NCBI GenBank assembly: GCA_035606355.1 | Contig: DATNFO010000054.1 | Location: 62,001-126,000, forward strand | Origin: Sulfopaludibacter sp035606355 | Lineage (GTDB): Bacteria > Acidobacteriota > Terriglobia > Bryobacterales > Bryobacteraceae | Direction of reading: 5' to 3' | DNA length: 64,000 nt | Part shown: in pieces, positions 58,341 through 64,000 of the stretch | Position numbering within the stretch: the stretch's first letter is position 1 | Layout of the letters: each line of letters opens with the position of its first letter | Notes under the pieces: model-generated | Told to the model about the DNA's origin: nothing | The model's input: only the letters and a program-made list of their open reading frames with translations | The model's database searches: none | Program-made: the position numbers and the translations under genes

Positions 58341-58800
58341 GCCTGACCTAGTGACCGCCGATGAAGAGTTTATGACCGAAGCCCTGCGGCTGGCACGTTA
58401 TGCGGCGGCGCTCGGCGAGGTGCCCGTGGGCGCGGTGGTCACCATCGATGGCAATATCGCCGGGCGGGGTTGGAATGCTCCGATATCGAGTGCCGACCCG
58501 ACGGCGCACGCCGAGATTGCGGCGTTGCGTGATGCCGCCCGCGCGACCGGCAATTATCGTCTGGAAGGCGCCACCTTATATTGCACCCTGGAACCGTGCG
58601 TCATGTGCGCTGGGGCGCTGGTTGCGGCGCGCGTGCAGCGGCTTGTGTTCGGCGCGCGCGATTTGCGCTTCGGCGGCGTGCGCAGTAAATTTCGCGTGGC
58701 GGATTCGGAACTGCTCAACCACAGCGTACTGGTTGACGAGGGCGTGCTTGCGGTGGAATGCGTGGAACTGCTACGCGAGTTTTTTGAGGCCCGCCGTTAG
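58339..58800 (+). CDS. tadA: tRNA adenosine(34) deaminase
   Basis: 153 residues, normal for TadA, which converts A34 of tRNA-Arg to inosine. The zinc and catalytic residues H57-A-E59 (THAHAEIAAL region) and P-C87-x2-C90 (LEPCVMCAGAL) are intact, and the GEVPVGAVV and FGARDLRFGGVRSKFRV segments are typical. The ATG at 58339 is formed at the very end of a MITE-like repeat (AATTCGATATG), with no good Shine-Dalgarno sequence, so its leader is repeat DNA. Its end overlaps the convergent PEP-CTERM gene by 30 bp. Confidence 0.93.
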   Translation: MPDLVTADEEFMTEALRLARYAAALGEVPVGAVVTIDGNIAGRGWNAPISSADPTAHAEIAALRDAARATGNYRLEGATLYCTLEPCVMCAGALVAARVQRLVFGARDLRFGGVRSKFRVADSELLNHSVLVDEGVLAVECVELLREFFEARR

Positions 58801-59568
58801 CGCGAGTCCCGCGGCTGCGATCAGCCACGATGCCGGTTCCGGTGTCGTGACACCGCCCGGAGTCCCCGTTTGTTCCAGGGCGATGGCATTCAGAATCGCC
58901 GTTGCGTCGTTGGGCGTGAGAAATCCATTCAGCATCATGCTGGAATCGGCGAAGAACACGACCGCGCCGCTGTTGGCCATCAATGCGCCGCGCGGGAAGT
59001 ACGCGGCCGCGGGCTGCCCGTTCGATGTGAATGCGGCCAGTTCCGTACTGCCGCCGAGCGTAGAGAAGTCCGTCGGGTAATAGGTGTCGAGCGACCCGCC
59101 GCCGCTGAGAAACGTTGCGGATTGGTTACCCGTCAGCGTGCCGTCCGCCGCGAGTCCGAAGGGAGAGAGGAAGCTGGCGTTGGCGGCGGGCGCTTGATTG
59201 TTCAAATCGAAATCGCTGTTGTCCGCAAACAGGACGGCCGTGCCGCCGGCATCGACGAAACTCAGAAGCGCTGTCTGCTCAGCCGCAGTGAGCGGCGAGA
59301 TGGCGGCGAAATCTCCCTGAGCTACTCCCAGCAACAGAACATTGACGCCGGAGAGGTACGGTGCGGTGAGGGTTCCCGTGGAGCTAAAGGTCACGCCGGG
59401 AAAGCGCCCGGTGATGGCGTCGCGCAGGTCCGATTCGACACTGGAATTGGCGACACTTTCAAAGCCGCCGCGAGTGGAGTCGAAACCACCGATGATCAAG
59501 GATGCGCGAACGGGAACGCACACGGAAGAGAACGCCAGAACCAGCGTAACCAAGGGCCTAGGGGTCAT
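58771..59568 (-). CDS. PEP-CTERM sorted secreted protein
   Basis: 265 residues from the ATG at 59568 (GGAAGATC upstream), with a signal peptide (MTPRPLVTLVLAFSSVCVPVRAS). The body is low in cysteine and rich in A, G, S, T and N, with LLSFVDAGGTAVLFADNSDF, an arrangement like amidotransferase-fold secreted proteins. The C-terminus TPEPASWLIAAAGLALTAGLKKLA is a clear PEP-CTERM sorting signal: Pro-Glu-Pro, hydrophobic helix, basic end. Such proteins are processed by an exosortase and are linked to exopolysaccharide in other bacteria. No exosortase gene is in the window. The 3' end overlaps the convergent tadA gene by 30 bp. Confidence 0.88.
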   Translation of the reverse strand: MTPRPLVTLVLAFSSVCVPVRASLIIGGFDSTRGGFESVANSSVESDLRDAITGRFPGVTFSSTGTLTAPYLSGVNVLLLGVAQGDFAAISPLTAAEQTALLSFVDAGGTAVLFADNSDFDLNNQAPAANASFLSPFGLAADGTLTGNQSATFLSGGGSLDTYYPTDFSTLGGSTELAAFTSNGQPAAAYFPRGALMANSGAVVFFADSSMMLNGFLTPNDATAILNAIALEQTGTPGGVTTPEPASWLIAAAGLALTAGLKKLA

Positions 59569-59620
59569 GATCTTCCAATGTAACATCGGGTGGTTCCCTG
59601 CCGCCAGGCAGAATCACACG

Positions 59621-60190
59621 CTAGATGCTGTGGGGCCGGGCTACTGTATGAATAGTAATTTCCACCTTGTCGTTCACGCGCAGAAATAGCGTGCTGGGAT
59701 TCTTCATGCCCCATTTTACGTACGGAACTTCGAAGTGGGCCGTCACCTGGTATTGACCGCCGGAACCTTCGACGGCGGCCGGAAACGCGATTTCGTGGTC
59801 CTGGCCGTGAATGGAGAAGATGCCGTGCAATTGAACCTGCGAAGCGCCTTGCGGCTCCACTTTGCCCTCCACGCGATCGGGACGGAAGACGATCTCCGGG
59901 AAGCGGTCCGTCTCCAGAATGTTCTTCTTCATACGGCTATCGCGAGCGTTGCTGCCGCTGTAGCCGCTTGCTGCGTCCACCACAAGCTTGCCCTCGGCCT
60001 TGCCGGTGGCCGGATCGAAACGCAGGTCTCCGCGCTTGAGGGCGAAGGCGCCGTGAACGGTATGCAGCACATCGCTGAGCGTGAATTCGACTTTGGTTTG
60101 AGCGGCGTCCATTTGCAGCTCAACGGGCTGCGCCGGCAGTAGCGCTGCCGCAAACAGCGAAGTAAGAATCAGGCGGTGAGCATGTGCCAT
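59621..60190 (-). CDS. YceI family periplasmic lipid-binding protein
   Basis: 189 residues with a signal peptide (MAHAHRLILTSLFAAALLPAQ). The YceI lipocalin-like fold shows VEFTLSDVLHTVHGAFALKRGDLRFDPATGKAEGKLVVDAASGYSGSNARDSRMKKNILETDRFPEIVFRP and LHGIFSIHGQDHEIAFPAAVEGSGGQYQVTAHFEVPYVKWGMKNPSTLFLRVNDKVEITIHTVA. Members bind isoprenoid or fatty-acid chains in a hydrophobic pocket. The start overlaps the upstream FAD oxidoreductase by 22 bp, so the two are coupled. A lipid or isoprenoid pathway role for the cluster is plausible. Confidence 0.9.
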   Translation of the reverse strand: MAHAHRLILTSLFAAALLPAQPVELQMDAAQTKVEFTLSDVLHTVHGAFALKRGDLRFDPATGKAEGKLVVDAASGYSGSNARDSRMKKNILETDRFPEIVFRPDRVEGKVEPQGASQVQLHGIFSIHGQDHEIAFPAAVEGSGGQYQVTAHFEVPYVKWGMKNPSTLFLRVNDKVEITIHTVARPHSI

Positions 60191-61284
60191 CCGAGAGCGA
60201 CTCCGTTCGTAAGAAATTGAGCGGCGTTCATTTCGCCAACATGCATGGCGAGCATACGCTCGAAGAGTTGGGGCTTCGCGCCGAAGGCACGGAACGCGCG
60301 TTCGCGCAGCAGATTCCGGCGATCCAGGAGCAGCATGAGGTTCGCCATGAGCTCCGGGCGCTTGCCGATGCGGCGGTGGGCCGCTTCGTACAGCCGCAGA
60401 TCGCCGGCCGTCAGCGCATCGGCCAGTGCGACGGACTGTTCGAAGAGCAGGCAGAGGCCTTCGCCGGTAATGGCGTCAACCGAGCCCGATGCGTCGCCCA
60501 CCAGCGCGATGTTGTCCGTCGCAACACGGCGAAGACGCCGCGATGCGGATACGCCGCCGCGCTCCAGCGTGCCCGGGCATGCGTTCGCAAGCCGGCGGGC
60601 TACTTCCGGAAACGGGGGAAGCGCCTCGTCTAGCCGCAGCCGCTGATTGCGCGAGATCAGCACGGCACAGATCTCCTGGCTTGCAACCGGCGTGATGTAA
60701 AGCTGCATGCCGCGGCCCCAGTGGAGCTCCATGTAGTCGCTCCACGGCGCGACGGCATAATGCCGGCGGAATCCGAAGCGGCGGCTTTCGCGCACGCAGG
60801 AGTCAAGCCCGGCCCAGCGGCGCACCGGCGAGTTGCCGCCATCGGCGCCCACGATCCAGCGGGTGCGGACGGGCGCATCGTTGACGTGCACCGCGCGTTC
60901 GGAGATTCCGCTGACGCGCGCGTTCCAGAGCAGATTGACGCCGAGATCGGTAGCGCGCCGGATCATGATCTCATGCAGCACAGTGCGGCGCATTCCGGCG
61001 CCATAACCGTTCGGAAAATCGGACTCCACGCCGATTGCGCCATCGCAGAACCGAATGCCACGGAAGGGAAAGGCCGACGTTCCGCTCAACTCGAGCCCGA
61101 GGCGCCGTGCGGCGGCGAGCCCGTCCGGCATGATGCCTTCGCCGCAAGCTTTATCGATGGGCGGAATTCGGGAATCGGCGACGGTGACGTCAAGGCCGCG
61201 CTGGCGGGCCGCGATTGCCGCGGCGAGTCCTCCCGGGCCGCCTCCGATGACAAAGACTTCCGTTGCAGCCGGCACTTGGTTCAC
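60169..61284 (-). CDS. FAD-dependent oxidoreductase (geranylgeranyl reductase / PheA-TfdB-like)
   Basis: 371 residues. The FAD-binding GGGPGG motif is at about residues 14-19 (VFVIGGGPGGLAAAIAARQRGLDVTVADS). Further family marks are DKACGEGIMPDGLAAARRLGL, GYGAGMRRTVLHEIMIRRATDLGV, VGADGGNSPVRRWAGLD and the C-terminal flavin motif NIALVGDASGSVDAITGEGLCLLFEQSVALADAL. This is the aromatic-ring/geranylgeranyl reductase class; several members act on lipid, isoprenoid or polyketide substrates. The gene overlaps the upstream gene by 4 bp and YceI by 22 bp, so it is in one operon with them. Substrate not visible. Confidence 0.88.
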   Translation of the reverse strand: MNQVPAATEVFVIGGGPGGLAAAIAARQRGLDVTVADSRIPPIDKACGEGIMPDGLAAARRLGLELSGTSAFPFRGIRFCDGAIGVESDFPNGYGAGMRRTVLHEIMIRRATDLGVNLLWNARVSGISERAVHVNDAPVRTRWIVGADGGNSPVRRWAGLDSCVRESRRFGFRRHYAVAPWSDYMELHWGRGMQLYITPVASQEICAVLISRNQRLRLDEALPPFPEVARRLANACPGTLERGGVSASRRLRRVATDNIALVGDASGSVDAITGEGLCLLFEQSVALADALTAGDLRLYEAAHRRIGKRPELMANLMLLLDRRNLLRERAFRAFGAKPQLFERMLAMHVGEMNAAQFLTNGVALGWHMLTA

Positions 61285-62105
61285 CGAAGCGCAGCTCCCG
61301 TAACCGGCTGGATTTTCGCGAGCTCCTGCGCATACAGCGGATTCTGCGGATATTCGTGAGAAAGGAAATCCAGCAGCCGGCGGGCTTCCAGCCGATTGTT
61401 GTCACGCAGCGCCGCGACGGCCAGCAGCAGCTTAGCGAAAGGCGCCAGATAACGGCCCTTCTCCGCCGTCAAGCGCAGTTTCTGAATTCCCGTTGCGCGG
61501 TCCGTTTCTCCGCCCGCCAGGCGCAGCAGCCAGCGCATGGGCGCCGCTTTGATGCTGAGCATGTAATTTTCGACGCCCACGGCAATCCACGCGTCGTAGC
61601 ACTGCGGGTCCGCGGCCAGCAGTTGTTCGGCCCGTTGACGTCCGGCTTTCATCTCCTGAAACGACGCGCCGTAGCGTTTCTCGATGAGCGCCAGATAATC
61701 GGAGTGCAGCCCTCCTGCCAGAACCAGCGCAAACATCGCATTCGAATCGTTGGGCCGGCGCGCGCTCAGCTTGCGGGTGGAATCCAGGGCCGCTTCGAAT
61801 TTCTGTTTCAGAGCGGGATCGGGCGCCAGCTTGTGGTCGGTAATGAAGTGCTCATCCTGCGTGAAGAATTCCGATTGCAGAATGTGCAGCCGGTCGAACT
61901 CGCCGAAGAGGTAGGCGGCTGCGTCGGATACCGGACCCATGGGGTCGTCCGGCCTCTCCCGCTGGAACTCGGCGAGGGTGCGGTGGGCTTCGGGAAATTG
62001 CAGGTTATACATTTCGCGATAGCTGCGATCGAGCAGCCCGGTCTGAGCGGACTGCGCTTGAGCGGCTGCGCAGAGGATGAGTGCGGCGGATAAACGGAAA
62101 TACAT
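61281..62105 (-). CDS. Uncharacterised secreted TPR-like protein
   Basis: 274 residues with a signal peptide (MYFRLSAALILCAAAQAQSAQ). The rest is helical, with TPR-like segments: YREMYNLQFPEAHRTLAEFQRERPDDPMGPVSDAAAYLFGEFDRL, FEAALDSTRKLSARRPNDSNAMFALVLAGGLHSDYLALIEKRYGASFQEMKAGRQRAEQLLAADPQCYDAWIAVGVENYMLSI, and FAKLLLAVAALRDNNRLEARRLLDFLSHEYPQNPLYAQELAKI. It lies 6 bp after the aminotransferase gene and overlaps the FAD oxidoreductase gene by 4 bp. Probably a periplasmic scaffold; no catalytic motif recognised. Confidence 0.75.
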   Translation of the reverse strand: MYFRLSAALILCAAAQAQSAQTGLLDRSYREMYNLQFPEAHRTLAEFQRERPDDPMGPVSDAAAYLFGEFDRLHILQSEFFTQDEHFITDHKLAPDPALKQKFEAALDSTRKLSARRPNDSNAMFALVLAGGLHSDYLALIEKRYGASFQEMKAGRQRAEQLLAADPQCYDAWIAVGVENYMLSIKAAPMRWLLRLAGGETDRATGIQKLRLTAEKGRYLAPFAKLLLAVAALRDNNRLEARRLLDFLSHEYPQNPLYAQELAKIQPVTGAALR

Positions 62106-62111
62106 GGGTAC

Positions 62112-63473
62112 CTAAATATTGACGGCGCGGCGAGCGAGGCCCATGGCTTCGCTCCAGAATGCGGCTGACGTGTGCGCGAGCTCCACCACGGCGTGAATGG
62201 CGCTGACGAATTCTTCAATTTGTTCGTGAGTGGCAACCAGCGGGGGAGCCGCTTTCAGCACCATGAAATTGTTGCCGCAGATCTGGGTGAGAATGCCGTA
62301 GTCGCGGAACAGGCGCATGACGAGCACCTGTCCGAACATGCCGGCGTGGATGGCGCGGAAAGCTTCGAAAGGGACGCGCAGGCGAAGCGACTTTGGCGCC
62401 TGGAATTCAATGCCGGAGAGGAGCCCTTCGCCGCGAACATCCTTCACCATCTCGTATGGGGCGAGGGCGTGCGTCAGGCGGCGGCGCAGTTCATCGCCAA
62501 GTTCAATGGCGCGCGCGCCGAGCGATTCTTCTTCGAGCACATCCATGGTGGCGAGGCCGGCGCGCATGGCGAGCGCATTTTCGCCGAACGTGGAGGCGTG
62601 GACGAAGGCGCGCCGCAGGGAACTGAAAACCGATTTCGAAATCGCTTCCGTGGTGAGCACCGCGCCCACGGGAACGAGTCCGCCGCTCAGCGCCTTGGCG
62701 AGCACTACCATGTCAGGCTCCACGCCGAAGCGATGCGCCGCCAGAAAGGGGCCGGTGCGGAACATGCCGGTTTGCACTTCGTCGAGCACCAATAACGTGC
62801 CGTAGCGCCGACAGAGTTGCCGGGCAGTTCGCAGGTACGTGGCATCGGGAATGCGGATGCCCCCTTCGGCTTGAATCGGCTCGACGATGAAGGCTGCAAA
62901 CGGCCGGGTGGAGAGCTGCTGTTCGAGCGCGGCGGCATCGCCGAACGGGATGCACTCCGTTCCGGGCAGCAGCGGGCCGAAGCCTTCGGTCCAGAACTCG
63001 TCGCTCATCAGGGAAAGCGCGCCGCAGGTCATGCCGTGAAATGCGTGATCGGCGGAAAGGAGTCCGGCGCGTCCGGTGTGGGAGCGCGCGAACTTGATGG
63101 CGGTCTCGACGCCCTCGCTGCCGGAGCTGCAAAAGAAAGCGCGGGTGAGGCCGCTGCCCGCGGCTTCACAGAGCCGCTGCGCGAGTTGCGCGGCGAGCTC
63201 GGGAACGTGACTCTGCAGCATCGCCGGTCCGCTGCGCTGCAATTCGTCCTGCAAGGCGGCGACGACGGCAGGGTGGTTGTGACCCGTGTTGTGGACACAG
63301 TAGCCGGAGAGGAAGTCGAGGACGCGGCGGCCATCCGCGGTGAAGAGCTCGGCGCCGGAGCATCGCTCATACCGCTCATTCATTTGCAGCAGGTTCAGCA
63401 GCCGAACCCATTGAGGGTTCACGTGTTGCGCGTAGACAGTATCCAGCGACGGCGCACCGGTGGTAGCTTGCAT
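62112..63473 (-). CDS. Class-III PLP-dependent aminotransferase
   Basis: 453 residues from the ATG at 63473, supported by GAGGGGAACG upstream. The fold type I, class III family shows RVLDFLSGYCVHNTGHNHPAVVAAL, SSGSEGVETAIKFARSHTGR, the AFHGMTCGAL segment, EPIQAEGG, VLDEVQTGMFRTG, and the PLP lysine in VVLAKALSGGLVPVGAVL. Also the conserved GLLSGIEF and TQICGNNFMVLKAAPPL near the C-terminus. Family members transfer amino groups from omega-amino acids, ornithine, GABA or similar to 2-oxoacids; which one here is unclear. First intact gene of the run that continues with the TPR-like, FAD and YceI genes. Confidence 0.93.
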   Translation of the reverse strand: MQATTGAPSLDTVYAQHVNPQWVRLLNLLQMNERYERCSGAELFTADGRRVLDFLSGYCVHNTGHNHPAVVAALQDELQRSGPAMLQSHVPELAAQLAQRLCEAAGSGLTRAFFCSSGSEGVETAIKFARSHTGRAGLLSADHAFHGMTCGALSLMSDEFWTEGFGPLLPGTECIPFGDAAALEQQLSTRPFAAFIVEPIQAEGGIRIPDATYLRTARQLCRRYGTLLVLDEVQTGMFRTGPFLAAHRFGVEPDMVVLAKALSGGLVPVGAVLTTEAISKSVFSSLRRAFVHASTFGENALAMRAGLATMDVLEEESLGARAIELGDELRRRLTHALAPYEMVKDVRGEGLLSGIEFQAPKSLRLRVPFEAFRAIHAGMFGQVLVMRLFRDYGILTQICGNNFMVLKAAPPLVATHEQIEEFVSAIHAVVELAHTSAAFWSEAMGLARRAVNI

Positions 63474-63551
63474 CGTTCCCCTCAAAGGAATGTCTTCAAC
63501 GATACGGACGGCTCGGTCTAATACCGGGTTTCGTCAGGTTCGGGTACGGCC

Positions 63552-64000
63552 TTAGCTCTTTCGGGCCCGGCTCCACAAGTAGTAGACAGGTATACCGGTT
63601 GCGATCAATCCGCCGCCCGCGAGCGCGGGACCGGGGGTGGCGATGCAGGTGCCGATTACGAAGGTCGTGGCGACGCCGATAAAGAGGATGAGGGTGACGG
63701 GGTAGCCGGGCATGCGGTATGGGCGCGCGCGGCCGGGCTCACGGCGGCGGAGGATGATGACGCCTGTGGCCGTGAGTCCGTAGGAGATCCACGAGGCGAA
63801 CATAGCGTACGAGGCAAGAGATTCATACGTTCCGCTGAGGACCAGCACGGCGGACCACACGCAGAAGATCGCGATGGAGAACGCGGGGGTTCCGAAGCGC
63901 GCGTGCACTTCGCCCATGCGGCGGAAGAACAGGCCGTCGCGGGCTTGCGCGAAGTAGATGCGCGGGGCGGTCATTACCCATCCGTTCATCGATCCGGCGA
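63552..64000 (-). CDS. APC family amino acid permease, C-terminal part
   Basis: Open to the window edge at 64000 and ending at 63552; about 148 residues visible. The NGWVMTAPRIYFAQARDGLFFRRMGEVHARFGTPAFSIAIFCVWSAVLVLSGTYESLASYAMFASWISYGLTATGVIILRRREP pattern is typical of helices 7-10 of APC (LAT-like) transporters, followed by two more helices (VTLILFIGVATTFVIGTCIAT and LAGGGLIATGIPVYYLWSR). The N-terminal half, with the substrate site, is outside the window. It ends 79 bp before the aminotransferase start on the same strand; a link in amino acid uptake is possible. Confidence 0.88.
   Translation of the reverse strand, partial: AGSMNGWVMTAPRIYFAQARDGLFFRRMGEVHARFGTPAFSIAIFCVWSAVLVLSGTYESLASYAMFASWISYGLTATGVIILRRREPGRARPYRMPGYPVTLILFIGVATTFVIGTCIATPGPALAGGGLIATGIPVYYLWSRARKS

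Overview
The window looks like a chromosomal segment of an Acidobacteriota member, most likely of the Bryobacterales / 'Candidatus Solibacter' type. Supporting signs are a TIGR03437-type C-terminal domain on an SBBP propeller protein, a PadR regulator in front of an acidobacterial MacB-like permease, a Ser/Thr kinase fused to a PD40 propeller, a two-domain PIG-L deacetylase, several TonB C-terminal-domain proteins, GC-rich DNA, and many GTG/TTG starts. The assignment is inferred from gene content; there is no rRNA in the window, and I found no tRNA, CRISPR array, integrase or intact transposase.

Layout. 1-2517: permease fragment, PadR regulator and secreted propeller protein (minus strand). 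2730-6310: overlapping operon of an ECF sigma factor, a zinc-finger anti-sigma factor with HEAT repeats, a secreted beta-repeat protein and a double-PDZ protein. 6546-18858: secA, a Uma2 nuclease-like gene, a small membrane protein, an ABC exporter with a structured leader, ribonuclease J overlapped by an FAD-linked oxidase, and a kinase-propeller protein. 18879-22821: TonB-domain protein, then an ABC-2 transporter with its own DesK/DesR-type two-component system. 22979-24676: OmpA-family protein. 25070-33044: tgt-yajC-secD-secF followed by tonB-exbB-exbD-exbD and a TPR lipoprotein, linking inner-membrane protein export to energised outer-membrane uptake. 33165-38738: relA/spoT, a DUF971 gene with a partly duplicated 3' end, a second tonB, and leucyl aminopeptidase. 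38840-46640: aconitase, two secreted cyclophilins, an aldo/keto reductase and the large PIG-L protein. 46951-48050: enoyl-CoA hydratase and a stand-alone AtuA-like domain. 48077-56319: exopolysaccharide export genes (wza-, wzz- and BY-kinase-like) divergent from a large membrane histidine kinase and its sigma-54 activator. 56438-58800: purH and tadA. 58771-64000: a PEP-CTERM protein, YceI protein, FAD oxidoreductase, TPR-like protein, class-III aminotransferase and the C-terminal part of an APC permease (minus strand).

The most unusual non-coding content is a set of repeats. A MITE-like element of about 192 bp, with GTGAAAAA ends and an 88-nt palindromic core, occurs at three loci in intact, duplicated, inverted and truncated forms; one truncated copy runs into the tadA start codon. 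A second, shorter double-hairpin family occurs at 605-643, 22841-22876 and 38751-38798. Two long nested 'gcagagacgcagag'-type hairpins precede relA and purH. The 3' end of the DUF971 gene, with its neighbouring terminator, is tandemly duplicated.

No single locus is clearly a new defence or mobile system. The best candidates for undescribed biology are the MITE-like family, the HEAT-repeat anti-sigma/PDZ operon, the exopolysaccharide-kinase-sigma-54 locus with a nearby PEP-CTERM protein, and the aminotransferase/FAD-oxidoreductase/YceI gene run.
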